Assembly: GCA_019426215.1 (NCBI GenBank)
Contig: CM033391.1
Location: 22,092,949-22,156,948 of the forward strand
Length of the DNA: 64,000 nt
Direction of reading: 5' to 3'
DNA from: Buddleja alternifolia
Lineage: Eukaryota; Streptophyta; Magnoliopsida; Lamiales; Scrophulariaceae
Part shown: positions 1-11,798 of the stretch, one piece after another
How the letters are laid out: each line of letters opens with the position of its first letter
Numbering within the stretch: position 1 is the stretch's first letter
The notes under the pieces: generated by a model
The model's input: the letters and a program-made list of their open reading frames with translations, nothing else
Told to the model about the DNA's origin: nothing
Database searches by the model: none
Position numbers and translations under genes: made by a program

Positions 1-399
1 ATCGCAATAATAACGATAACTATTGACACAATACTGTAATACTTGTAATATTGAGTCCATACTAACATCCAAACTCCGGTGTTATTTCTATTCACGTAAA
101 CTTACTCTACTATTTATTCAGGATATAAGAATTATCTTCAATCTAACACAATCAATTTACCTTCTAGTCACTAAGCATAACATGTCCTTCTTCAAATTAT
201 CAATTGAATCCAAGGAACTCATCTCAGCTTAGCTAAAACACATATCGAATGCATCCAAAGCAATGATGTACCACAATTTTACATCACCGAACTAATATCT
301 TATCAATATTCATCCCTCAATATCATTAGCTTAACTTAGAATCCATTACTCTCCACAGTCCGAAGATCTTATCCCGGTGTTGCTTAGGCATTAACCCAA
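1..399 (-). mobile_element. Element A leader, internal region downstream of the primer site
   Basis: This stretch lies just downstream (minus strand) of an initiator-Met primer site and an A-type LTR, so it is the start of the interior of a minus-strand LTR retrotransposon whose gag-pol would lie left of the window. No coding region is recognisable here; short open frames have no known motif. The sequence is AT-rich and unique within the window. Assignment to element A is by position only. Confidence 0.6.
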
Positions 400-411
400 G
401 CTCTGATACCA
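400..411 (-). other. Primer binding site of element A
   Basis: The minus strand reads TGGTATCAGAGC, the complement of the 3' end of plant initiator tRNA-Met, three bases inside the LTR end at 415. This is the standard minus-strand DNA priming site of Tekay-like gypsy and many Copia elements. It fixes the LTR at 415-2892 as a 5' LTR on the minus strand. Confidence 0.85.
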
Positions 412-414
412 CTC

Positions 415-2892
415 TGTCATGCCCCAATTTTTTTTTAACCCTGAAAGGGGCCTAAACTAAAAGCGTGAACTTTTCAATTAAGTAGTCCAATCCAAAATCT
501 GACACACTTCGACAATTTATCTAGTAGGGTCACGACCCTAATGTCAACCAAACATATTAAGTAAATTACTATTCATGGCTCAATCTGCAATACTCACCTC
601 AAGGATTGTCCATGTCTACACTCATGCTCCTCCAAGCCAGTCTCATTGCTCAACTCACCTCTAACTGGAAGGGAAAAAGTGAAATACGTAAGCAAAGGCT
701 TAGTGAGCGCCAGTGTTCATGTGAAAGGTGCTTAAAATAGTGTTTAGACCCAATTCAATTCCTACGACCCACTCACCCTCAGAACACTCCGTCTTTGGGT
801 GTTGGGATTTTGGCCGTGGATAGCGGAAACCGTTTTAAGACCACAAGCCCGTGCCTGTCTAGCCGAACCCTAGCCCTATCCATGCCCGACACTTGGGCCC
901 GACACTCAACCATATACAATATGCAATCACATAATTTCACATTTGATGCAATAGTGGCCTTTTGGCTCATTATACAATAATCAGTCAATTTTAGTGAATA
1001 AGTGTCAAACGTGTGTTGAAGATATACCTTCTTGGAAATCATTTTCTCCAAAATATGCATTTAAAACGTTTCATGACTTTGGAAAAATGTACAATGCAAT
1101 GGTTTAGAAAAAGTACTATTGATATTAATTGAAAAAGATTTAAATTCATTTATTTGATAACGGTAAAACCATGACATATTGCATATAAATATATATAGGA
1201 CGTAGTAAGACTTCCTTCCAGCTTTGAAAGACATATAAATATAGTTTTGCGAGGCAACTCACGGTATACTTCCGAGCTAGTCAGAATCATCACCGAGCGA
1301 ATATCCAACTCTACCAACTCGTCAAATTGTGTTTCCTCAAATAGTGTTGTAGAGAATGAACCTATTCCAAATAAGAACATAATCACTACTACACTTACGT
1401 AATCAAGTTATCTGATTTCTAATTCCCACTATGATACACACTTAATTGGAAATAACCAAAAGTTAATGCTATGACACCTTACCCAACACTCACCCATCTT
1501 TAGGAAAATGTGTAACTCGGATCAAAGAAGCTGAAAACCTCCATTGTTCATACGTTAACAAGATTGCACCAAATCGCTTCACCGTGTGCCTCCTTCAATT
1601 GGCGCGCGTCTCCGCCATTATCCTTTGTTCGTCCCTTAACCATTTCAATAAATAACTAACTTAATATATATATATATACTCTCAAATAACTAAGCTTTCT
1701 AATATTCAAATTCAATCTCAAGAACCTAACGGAAATAAGGTAAATTGGCCCTTCAAAATCAACATCCCAAAGCTGCCAGATTTAACCACCTCCTAGCACC
1801 TTATCATCAAATCAACTTTTTGGTCACATTACACCATGGATTTTATCAAGACTTACCAGTATCAACATATACATTCAAAGGGCTGTCTAATGGTTGTCTT
1901 GAATTTTCAATAGAACCACGAAAAGGGGTATTTCAAAACAAAAAAACATGAATGATAGATTCTGGAAACTAAAACAGCACACTGGCATGGATCTTTTGGT
2001 GGCCATTTCTGACTATTTCCTCATCAATTTTAAACAAACTTTACCATTCTACATATGTACACTAAATAAGGATTCTAAATATGGTATTGCATGTATAATC
2101 AGAGCATAGAAAAACTGGTTTTTGGCCAATTGAATATGAAATATAAATTCTGGAATTCAATAGAGATTACTGGCAGTGATGATTTGACTGAGAATACTGA
2201 AATATTTTGTAAACGATTTCCAGCAAAACTTACCAGTAATGATATCTAAACTGAATGACCTTTCCGGGGGTGGTCTTGCATGTCCGATCAGACGATTGGA
2301 AGGTCGATTTCTTCACAAATGAAAATACAATATATTTCTGGAAACCAAAATCTGGACAGGCTAGCGCACGGTGTGGGGCAATTCTGAAATTTTCTGTAGC
2401 AGATTAGAAAAATTAGATTCCATAGTGTCATTCCTCTTTGTCTTGTGAAGAATTTGAGCTAAAGAACACTCAATTTGGACAATATTTCATCCCTCAAAAC
2501 TTGAAAATACAAACATTGCCAGTGCTGAAAATGTTGTGCGAAAATGCTGATATTTCCTCTCTTCATTGCCTCTTGATGTTGTCTGGAAAAGGATGGATGT
2601 ATAGGGGTATATATAGAGTTGCAACAAGGACTAATATGCAAATACTTCTTCTTTCCCCTTTTCAAATGATCCCTAATGCAATTATATTTGCATTCAACCC
2701 CTAATAGATATTATCTAGTAAAATAATTTCAATCCACTTGCTTAATATAATATCTTGACATATTAGTTATAAAACTAATATAGATCAAGTAATTCCAATA
2801 GGGTAAGGTACTGTATCACCAAAAAAAAAAATAGAGTAAGGTACTAGTCATCAAATTTGTATTTTATCATTAAAAAAAATGCGGGTATCACA
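415..2892 (-). mobile_element. A-type LTR copy 1 (5' LTR, minus strand)
   Basis: On the minus strand the LTR begins TGTGATACCCGC (right edge) and ends GGGGCATGACA (left edge), giving TG...CA ends and 2,478 bp. Long stretches match the A copies at 21442-24225 and 57612-60347, including the segment with TTTAAAACGTTTCATG and the U5 part next to the primer site. A TATA motif (CTATATATAC, minus strand) lies near 2610. It interrupts the plus-strand coiled-coil ORF that resumes at 2893, so it is an insertion into older element G. The target duplication cannot be checked because the left end is outside the window. Confidence 0.85.
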
Positions 2893-3365
2893 CTAGACAT
2901 GCCGATCAAGAAAACATCATAGAAGAATAGAAACTACAAATAACCGAGTTACAATGTCGAGTGGCAGACCATCTTGCCACGATTAGACGTCTAGGGAAGA
3001 GAATAGTTGCGCAGAAACAAGAGATTACAGGTATACGTAGTGAAGTTAGGAGATTGCGGAGAGACATGGGCTGCATGAACCGTTTCTATATTGAACATCT
3101 TCAAGAGATTCAGAGCAGCTCACTCGCAAAAGCTAGGGGGGCTAGTAGGGCTATAGCCCGTGGTCGTGCTTTGACCATACCTGCGTTAGGACGTGAGCAC
3201 GGGGAACTTATAGTTTTTGGATCTTGTCGATTGGCCGATGGTGATGAGGGTACATCTGGGGGTAGAGCAGTGGAGAATGGTCCCGATGATGAGGATTCCG
3301 AGAAAGAGGACTCTGAGGAGGAGGATCCCGAGGAGGACTCTGTTGGAGGAGAGGAGAAAGAGTGA
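2893..3365 (+). pseudogene. Coiled-coil leader ORF of gypsy element G, 5'-truncated
   Basis: The frame is open from about 2961 to a stop at 3363 and can be followed back, through one TAG near 2926, to the edge of the A LTR at 2893. The product is a heptad-like charged segment (residues 1-60: repeated Leu/Ile with Arg-Glu pairs), then an Arg/Ala stretch, then a strongly acidic tail (DDEDSEKEDSEEEDPEED). ORFs of this kind often precede gag in plant gypsy elements; function is unknown. It resembles, in layout only, the 178-aa ORF of the C elements (36836-37372). The N-terminus was cut off by the A insertion. Confidence 0.55.
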
Positions 3366-3684
3366 TAGATGCTCTTTTAGGTTTCGTAGATTTTGTTGGG
3401 CTCAAGGATGTTGGCTAGTATACATGATTACTATGTGTTTTGCTTGTACATAAGCGAATGTTATATGTTAGGCTTATATATAAGTTCTATATCTGTGTTT
3501 TGTTGGTATGTGTGCTGTTATATGTTGTAAGGTGTCCACATATGTTAGAGTAAATAGACCAGAGTAAATAGGCTAGTTTGTTTGCTTTTAGGGAATAACC
3601 TAATAATTGGGCCTAATATTTCACATAACATAATTAAGTTGCAAGTGTTATACTCGTTGTTAATAGTTTCTATACGTATATAGG
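3366..3684 (+). other. Noncoding spacer between leader ORF and gag of element G
   Basis: AT-rich, no open frame of interest, no terminator or RNA gene seen. The position between the acidic leader ORF and a gag ATG at 3685 fits an untranslated leader. Confidence 0.5.
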
Positions 3685-4522
3685 ATGGCACCTCCTAGGA
3701 ATACACGATCAAGAACTCCTCAGGAAGCGCGGCCTGTTGATGATCGTGAAAGTCAACGGTCTCCTAATGTGTTTCAAGCCATTCACGACCTGTAGCATCT
3801 GGTGCAGCCCAACCAAGTGGAAGACATGAGGCCGATGTTTCAAATGTGGCAGCAATTCATGCAGTTCTGTCAGCAACAACAACAACTACCTCGACTTAGG
3901 CCACCAAAGTTTGCTGATGAAGATAAAGCCGAGCCTTGGATGGAAGAAATTCAAAAGATTTTTGGAATACTGAATTACTTAGATCCTCAAAAGATCTCTC
4001 CTATGCGACATATCAGTTTGAAGGCTCTGTGTCGCATTGGTGGTGAACCGTAGTACACCGTTGGACTGTGGAGGGAACCCCACGAACTTGAGGAAACTTT
4101 GTGAAAGAATTTGATAGAAGGTTCTTCCCACAGGTTAAGAAAGATCAAAGGAAACGGGAATTCATGGATTTAGTTCAAGGATCCATGACAGTTTTCCAAT
4201 CCGAGGCTACTTTTAATCGATTAATCAAGTATGCCCCCCATTATCTAAATGATGAAGAGAGGAAAGTGAAAAAATTTGTTGGAGGGTTGAGCTACGATAT
4301 ACGCTGGACCACTTTGTCTGCAGATTCAGTTAGCTACGTTCGGACAATAGAACGTGCTATGCAAGTCGAAGTTGGAATCCAGGAGTAAGAGTCATCAAAA
4401 CGGAAAAATAAGCCAGTTCGATCTGCCCCACCCCAATGGTCACAAGGACCCCAACAAAAGAAGGGACCAAGTATCTTTAAGTGTAACATTAGGAGTTCTA
4501 CACCTCACTTGTAAATCTACTT
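3685..4522 (+). pseudogene. Gypsy gag pseudogene, first copy
   Basis: Starts at the ATG at 3685 (MAPPRNTRSRTPQEARP), a typical plant gypsy gag N-terminus. Continues through a TAG near 3793 to a capsid-type segment: LRPPKFADEDKAEPWMEEI (3889-3945), then after a stop at 4051 and a short scrambled piece, KEFDRRFFPQVKKDQRKREF and GSMTVFQSEATFNRLIKYAP, matching the conserved Retrotrans_gag fold region, ending in a Lys/Pro/Gln-rich tail at about 4500. At least three stops or frame changes make it non-functional. No zinc knuckle follows before the next gag copy begins. Confidence 0.75.
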
Positions 4523-6235
4523 TTGGTTGTAGTCAAGCAGAATTCTAAGGCTTTTCAGCTATTAAAGGCTCGATTGGCTGCTCAGTCGACTGGATCGAGC
4601 CAAGGGCGTACCGTATTTACTGATGAGATTAGCTGGACTACTTTCTCTGAATTCCGTAAAATGGATCTACCAGTATTCTCTGGTGTGAAGGATCATGTTG
4701 AAGCACAATCATGACGTGGTAGAATAGAACAAATGTATAGGTGCATGAACTGACAGATACACAACGGGTGAGCTCTGCTGCTTTTACATTGATAGATGGC
4801 GCTTAGGATTGGTGGGATACTACTTACGCTTGGCTAGCGACAGATACTTCTGCAACTTTAAGTTGGAAGAGATTTATGGAGGAGTTTATAGCCCAATACA
4901 TCCCTAAAAGTTTCAAATCTGATCGCGTTCGAGAGTTCTTCAATCCAAGGCAGGGAAATTTGTCTTTGCATGAGTACGAAGTCAAATTTACGTCTTTGTG
5001 CAAATTTGTTCCCTCTATCGCAAATCATCAAGATCTCAAGTGTAGTAGATTCATGGAAGGTTTGATTCTAGACATACAACGTCAGGTTTCTTGCTTTAAG
5101 CACACACAATACTCAGTTCTGGTGGATCGTGCTAGACGAGCTGGGAGAGATTTCTTTGATATGAAAATCGAAATGAGAATAGAAAAAGGAACAGATCTGG
5201 ATATTTTGATCCAAGACCAAGGGTTGAACGACAAGACAATTATTCTCAAATAAGGATGAATTCTAAGTCTTCAGGTCTAGGTGGACAAATTAGGCTTGGA
5301 AATAGTAGCGCTTCAGTAGGATATAGTACTGCGAGATCACTCTCTCGGTAGCAGAGCTCGAGTCCCTCAACAAGGCCGACCGTTGGAGAGCACCTTCGAA
5401 TCATTCCAAATGACACCAGATCCACATCTTTTAGCACACGTCGATCTTGTTATCGTTTTGGATAATTAGGACACATGGCCAAGAATGCCCAAATTTTAGC
5501 ACACCTACCACTGGTTGTTATGTTTGTGGTAATGCAGACCACTCAACTAAAGATTGCCCAAAGAGAGCTAAACCATCATCTAGCGCAGTTAGCATGTGAG
5601 GAAGTGCATATAAACATTGCCAACGAGCAGCGCAGGTTGGTGTACGAAATAGACACGATCAAGGTCGGGGGGTCGGGTGGTGCCAATAGGGAGAATTTTG
5701 GGCAAACCACTCAAGGATTACAGAACAGAGATCAAGGTCGAGCAACGAAGAGGCACTAGCTACACCCGATATTGTCACAGGTTTGATCTCAATCTTTGGT
5801 AGATCCGCTCATGTAGTCATAGACCCTGTTGCGACTCATTCTTGTATATCCATATCATTCTCTGTTCACTCAGATAAGCCACGTTCATTGATTCCATGTG
5901 CAATATCCATTAGTTTACCTACATGGGATAGTTTTTTGGTCGAACATATTTTATAAGGGTTGTAAATTAACTATTGGGGATAATGACTTAATTGTCGATC
6001 TAATTCCTATGAATTTGACTAATTTTGACTTGATTTTGGGAATGGACTACTAGTTAGCTAGAAATCATGCACATGTGGATTGTTTCAGGAAAGTTGTGAC
6101 CAATAAAATTCCAGGTAAAGATGAATTTGACTTTTTGGAGAATGCAGGATACTTCCACTTTGTATCATTTTTTCAATTACTCCGAAGAGGTTATTAAAGA
6201 AGGGTTGTCAAGGGTATCTAACTTACGTTAGGTGA
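4523..6235 (+). pseudogene. Second gypsy gag with zinc knuckles and protease remnant
   Basis: A different gag: FRKMDLPVFSGVKDHVEA (about 4650-4705), then after several stops the capsid segment 4876-5253 (FMEEFIAQYIPKSFKSDRVR; GNLSLHEYEVKFTSLCKF). Two CCHC knuckles follow: a decayed one at 5448-5490 and an intact C-x2-C-x4-H-x4-C at 5516-5557. At 5818-5841 the frame reads DPVATHS, the aspartic-protease active site of Tekay-like elements (normally DPGATHS, Gly to Val here), followed by LIVDLIPMNLTNFDLILGMDY-like coding near 5990-6050. Frame changes and stops are frequent. RT is absent; similarity ends about 6235 where a SIRE-like sequence begins. Confidence 0.75.
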
Positions 6236-7345
6236 TAGGAAATTTCATGTTAAGATTTTAATGATGACAATTAGGAATCTTGTTAGACCCCAAAGTTATG
6301 TACGCTTAAATTTCATAAATACTTGTATCAGCATTTGAACATTAGAAATGTATAGGCTTTATCTTTTACTTTTGACATTCTTAGATCAAGAAGTCGGTTA
6401 GATTAAGCGTTTGATACTTTCTGAGTGAGCTTATCAAGACTGTGAAATCTGAAGACTCCAAGCGTCCAAGAAATCAATAGTAAATGAAGTTTGAAGAAGT
6501 TAACTCTAAGCGTCTGACATGTTCTAAGTGAGGTGTCAAGTAACAAAGACTGAAGTCTCAAGTGTCTACTCTTCTAAATAAAATCTGAAGACTTTTCCAA
6601 GCGTCCAAACATTAAATAGTCCTCCAGATTAAATGAAACTTTCAGCTCATGAATGAAGCGTCTATCAAATGACAAACATTCTCCAGAAGCGTCAGATCGA
6701 AACGAGTTTAATACAAATACAAATGCATTAAATGCCAACGGACATTTAATTCAGATGCATTAAATGCTGATTAGAGCATTAAATGTGATAAGCACTTTCA
6801 GACGTACGGACCCTATTGGACTGTCAACAATTCAAAGACTGCATCACCTACTTTTGTGCAGCAGATTTTCAGGAAAAAGTTGTTCACTCGCGGAAGTGAG
6901 AGACACGCGCCCTTGCATGTGTCAAACGGACACTTTTTCGAAGAATGCCTATAAATAGAACTTCAACAACAAGCCAAACATAGAACAATTATCAAGCAAA
7001 ATTGCTGTTGCATTGAAGTCTCATTCCTTAAACTTTCAGAAAAGCCAGAATACTCAAGAAAATATTCTCTTTGCTTTTCATCAAATCCTGAGACAGTCAA
7101 CCCAATATCTCAAACATTCTTTTTGAAGAAACTACACTACTACTGAGATATTCCAGTTGTTTGAACTTCATCAAAATCAAACAAACCCTTTTAGAAAAAC
7201 CCCTATCCAAGCCACGCGATCTGTGTGAAGTCGAAGTTGGATACTTGCCATATTTCTGGGTGAAAAAAGCAAGGGGATTGAAGTGATTTGGAGCAGAAAT
7301 CTGTGTGATCAAGGAGCTCAAGTCATCGACATCCATCTCTCTCTA
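6236..7345 (+). mobile_element. Copia (SIRE/Maximus-like) LTR fragment
   Basis: Noncoding. Contains the ATGATGACAA motif at about 6260, at least five copies of AAGCGTC between 6455 and 6690, repeated GCATTAAATG blocks (6720-6785) and a promoter-like CTATAAATAGAA at about 6950 followed by an A/C-rich leader, a layout seen in SIRE-type LTRs. No PBS or coding segment is joined to it. Boundaries are inferred from where the G gag remnant stops and the I LTR begins. The family assignment is tentative. Confidence 0.4.
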
Positions 7346-7942
7346 ATTAATTCATTATTTGTTAATCAAACTCTACAAGACCAGAAAATTAGGAATTAGT
7401 ACTTTTATTGAAAATTAATCAAAGAAGTATCTTTAGGATTACAAGTCACAACCATGTATAAAATAATTAACTAGTAGACCATCTATGAAACAAATAATTG
7501 AAGATTAAAACTGAGAGATAGGAAAGAAAGCGTACCTGAAGATGGAAGAAATGGAGGATAGCTACTAATGCTATTATGTATAAAACAGTATATCTATATT
7601 ATATTCCTATAAACAAGTGAGGTGGCACCTCTCTAAGATAATAGGTGGGAGTATGTGTAGAGAAGCTAGACACATTTTGCTCCAAAGAAAATCTGATGTT
7701 ATAATTCTTTATTTTCCAGAAATTTCAAATTGCTACTTTGGGTTTTAAATATTATAATTTGACCCCAAACCTTATAAAAATTTCGGTTTAAACCCAAATT
7801 CATGATATCGATACAGTCCATCAATATTAACATAGTTAAATAAAACAAGTACGACATCAATTAATTGTACTGAATCGCCAAACTAAAATAACTGACGGCA
7901 AAACTTAACGAACTTACTATTTAAAAAATGTGGGGCGTCACA
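7346..7942 (-). mobile_element. Element I 3' LTR, truncated (minus strand)
   Basis: On the minus strand the LTR starts at 7942 with TGTGACGCCCCACA directly after a G-rich polypurine tract, so this is the 5' end of a 3' LTR. About 600 bp can be followed before the SIRE-like fragment. The right-hand I LTR near 11143 ends GGTGTGACA, consistent with the same family, but the two preserved parts do not overlap, so identity cannot be compared. No coding. Confidence 0.6.
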
Positions 7943-7958
7943 CTCACCCCCCCCCCCC
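7943..7958 (-). other. Polypurine tract of element I
   Basis: Minus strand GGGGGGGGGGGGTGAG immediately before LTR start TGTGACGCCCC. The run of twelve G is the plus-strand priming site for reverse transcription and fixes the element orientation. Confidence 0.75.
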
Positions 7959-10900
7959 TTCGAGGAATTCGGTCCCCGAATTTGTACTAACTCATAGATC
8001 AAAGTCATGTCATCGACATAAGGAACAAAAATAAATTCTCAACTCTTGAAGGAAGAAAATCGTATGAGTTTGAACAAAAGGTCCTTTTGAAATAGCTAAG
8101 GCCATCTGAATTTGAAAACAAGCAAGTATAAGAAAACTCCAACATCAACTAAGACAAAATATGAGCTTTTGGAGAATAGAGCAAAATAAAGAGGATCAAT
8201 ATTAGCAGGGTTAAACTTCAAAGGATTTACAAGTAGTCAAGGGATGAGCGTGTATGAAAACACAAAAGAAATACTTACCAAAAGTTTTTACCAAAAGTTT
8301 TAAGAAATACTTGCCAGTTAGATATGTGCGTCGAAGTAAGAAATGTAACTCCAGATAGGTGACCATCATAGTGTTTTGCCTCCCAAGCAAGGTTTCGACA
8401 AAATCATGACAATTGATTTCTAGACTTTTTGATAAAATAATAAAGAAATGCTAGAGTAAATATTCTAAACCGAGTTATGCAATAAGTCAAATATCTTAAA
8501 ATATTTCGGTCAAATCTTTGGATACCAGACAGATTTCACAGGAATAATCAAGTTTCAAACGCGTCATGAGTTTAATTACACTATTTGGTCACATATTTGA
8601 ATAGCTGGGTACATTTCAAAAAAAATTTGATAAAGGAATCTTGTTTGAAAGATGATGGGGTAAAGAATATAATTTCTTTTTGGATGTCTGAAGAAGAATT
8701 CGCAAGAATATGATTGTGGCAACAAAAATGATGCATTTAACAATGTTTGACTATTTAGTATAATTAAAATACAAATTAAAGGGTATGCCCACTTGTCGTA
8801 AATGAGGGAATTTTGAAATTTTAACCTGGGTACAATGGGGTATGAACCTGCTAAACCGAACGGGTAATGGGACACCCTAAGCTGATAAATATGTGTTGTA
8901 TGCAACTGAACTCAATGTTAATTAGCATATAATAAAAGAAGATGAGATAGATTTAATACGATCTCGTGGAATTACAAGTTAAAGAAAGTTTGAAATATCC
9001 AAGCAAGGCTAACAGACAACAAAGTCCATACAAAAAGATAAAATCGCATGGGCATAGGGATTTTAATACTGAAGGATGAGATAGAAATAAAGAGAAGCAT
9101 TCTAAGAAACGAAATAAAAGAATACGCAATAAGTCGAGCTAAGAAAATAGTGGAACAATTTCAATTGTTCTTACTAACGGCTATAACAATTACATGAAAG
9201 AAGAGCGAACCGAATTTAACTCAAAATGGTTTACGGATTCAAGGTCAATTTACCATAAGAGATAAATGGTGAATTGAATCTCACGCAAAAGATCTAATTG
9301 AAATTCTCATGTAAGATTTGGTTGTTGAAAGGCTTTTCAGATTGATAAGAAAGGTTAGACTTCAAAAGGAAGGACAAAATAAAAGCTTCAACAAAAGCTA
9401 GTACTTAAGAGAAGAATCTTAAAACAAAGAATTTTGACTATACATCGTACATCATAACATAGAGAGCTTGGGAGACAAACAAGAGCTAATAGAAAAATGT
9501 TTAGTGAGTAAAGCTCTCAAGAATGACAAGTAAGAGTCAACTAGGAATTCTGATCCGAACATTGCCCAACTGTGTCTTAAGGTAAGAACGAGTAAATAAG
9601 AGGTAGTACGAACTGTTGCAATTAATTAGAATCAATGGGGTTAAAAAAAATAAAATAAAAATCGCTATTTGAGAATAACCATTTTGAAATATAAAAGCAT
9701 TTTCGAATACTGGCCTTACCAATATATACTGAACGTGGGTAAAAAAAAATACGACGGGTAAGAGCTCGCGAGATTTCTAAGAAAACACACGGGGTACAAA
9801 TGTTCAACACCTCTTTGATTCAACCAAAAATCCTGCAACCTTGGAAAGGTGTTCTCATCTTGACTTTAAGGGGAATAATTAATGTAGCAAGAACAAGCAA
9901 AGTAAATAGCCGAGATATTAGGTGAAGTAGGAGAGAACTATTTAAGTAGATGAATATCGATCTGTGGTCACATATAAGTTCTGAAGAATTGAATATTTAT
10001 GAATGATATAAGAAGGCCATGAATTCAGCTCAGCTGCTAGTACATGACGTATGAAAATGGAATTATCTAGAAAAAAAGTATAAGGTAATGTGAGCAGTGA
10101 AGTTTAGATGAGATTTTCAAAAAAATTAAGTATACTATTCAATCAAAAGACTGGAATTTTACACCGAAATGGATAAAGAATTATTCAAGGAAATTTAATA
10201 TGAGGTCAAATAAAGTGACTAGTCATGAGAGATTAACAATACAATTAGTTTTGAGGTTTCGCCAAATGACACCAGCTTATTGAGCAAAATTTCCTATTGA
10301 GTTCAACAAAACTATGAATCATGTGACATTGCAAGCTTAGTAGATAATCCGAAAAGATGGAGAGCTGTATATACGAAAAATATAGCAGGGTACTAAAGTA
10401 TAAAGTAGAAACTGACCATTCACAAATAGGGTACTAGTAAGAAGACAACAAAACATAACAAAGACCAAAATGCAGAACTAATATAAAGGATTCAACTAAA
10501 GTTTCTTCTTATCTAGAGTTTGAAACTAAAGCACATAAACATAAATCAAGCAATCTAATAAGTTGATTCTGGTAACTACAAGGGGACCACACCCATGAAG
10601 CCACCACAAAAGAACCAGTTAGGAGAAGGTATAAGCAGATATAACCACTAAGAAACTTATAATTTCTATGACTCACATGATTATTTATTGGAGCAGATGA
10701 TATGTTTTTCTATAGAGAATTCCATTGATTATCTCATTGTACAAGTTTGAACTTCTAAAAAAAAGTCATAAGACTATTCCAGAGGAGAATATATGATAAG
10801 GGAATCTTTATTTCCATCCTCTAACCCTATCCGAGTCGTGTCACTCACGCGCCAAATGACAACATTTTTAACTTGGGCATTTTTAATTCAAGCACTCTAC

Positions 10901-11128
10901 CTCAAGGAAATGGGTTTCTAATGTCATCTATTAATTTTAAGTGTGATTTAAGAGTCAGCACCACAATTGTAATGAACCACTCGTCGGTTGGCCACCCCAA
11001 CAGTGATCTACCACAAATGAAATACTAACTTATTAACATAATTATCAATTTCTTAGCAGAAACGTCTAATCAATTTCATTATGTTGGTCCGAGGAACCTA
11101 TCCCCGTATAGCCTAGGTAATATCCTAA
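7959..11128 (-). mobile_element. Noncoding interior of element I (LARD-like)
   Basis: About 3.2 kb between a polypurine tract (7943-7958) and an initiator-Met primer site (11129-11140) on the minus strand. No gag, protease, RT, RNase H or integrase motif can be found in either strand; the longest open frames are about 100 codons without recognisable domains. AT-rich, with no tandem structure. The layout is that of a large retrotransposon derivative that would depend on enzymes from another element. An alternative is an autonomous element so decayed that coding is unreadable. Confidence 0.55.
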
Positions 11129-11140
11129 GCTCTGATACCA
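11129..11140 (-). other. Primer binding site of element I
   Basis: Minus strand TGGTATCAGAGC, two bases inside the LTR end GTGTGACA at 11143. Matches the plant initiator tRNA-Met 3' end. Confidence 0.8.
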
Positions 11141-11142
11141 CC

Positions 11143-11472
11143 TGTCACACCCTACTCCACCTGCTCAGTAGACGACTAACCGAAATCATCAAACAATCCA
11201 ATAGTGTGGTTCAGAGCTCTACAAAATCAAAGTACAAAACTTTTAGTGAAATAGGACATGAAGTTTGTGACACATCTATCGAATTAGATATAACGCAAAC
11301 TAGTTAATTCCTCCCTTTACGACACGTGAGTAAATCTGTACCCTAATTGGGTTGTATCAATTGCTCAACATTCTTCATCTTTACCCTGGGGAAGGGGAGA
11401 CACGAGCGGTGACTTACTAAGCCCAGTGAGCGCGGTGTGTGCAATTGCGGTGTTATGCATGAACATTATAAG
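11143..11472 (-). mobile_element. Element I 5' LTR, 3' part only (minus strand)
   Basis: The minus strand reads GCGCTCACTGGGCTTAG at about 11430 and ends GGAGTAGGGTGTGACA at 11143, next to the primer site. Similarity is cut at about 11472 by a J-type LTR piece. Noncoding. Confidence 0.6.
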
Positions 11473-11798
11473 CGTCCTAAATTCTTGAAGTTGTCACTTC
11501 ATGTTCATTATTACGTGGATTTATGCTGGGTAATACAAGAATTTTTTTCAGAATGAAGTGTTTCTATTAGTCATGGACGAAGGTTTATCAGGCAAAGATA
11601 AGAGTTTACAAAATTTCAGTTATTGTTTTCGATCTTCAAGGCGGTATTTTAGTGACTAAACATGTGAGTTTCATTATGTAAAAGTTTCTGTATCATCTTA
11701 TTTGTATTTTTCACAACTACAAAATTTTGTAATGATTGGAGTTCTGTGGATTTTCCTAAAAATCGTGGAATAAAACTGTCGTTTCATTTTGAGAAATT
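11473..11798 (+). repeat. J-type LTR fragment, first copy of a 320-bp direct repeat
   Basis: From TCCTAAATTCTTGAAG onward this segment matches 12747-13050 (for example ATTTCAG...TTTTCGATCTTCAAGG and TTGGAGTTCTGTGGATTTT) with scattered substitutions. It abuts a probable LTR start at 11799. It may be a relic of an LTR into which a sister element inserted. Confidence 0.55.
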
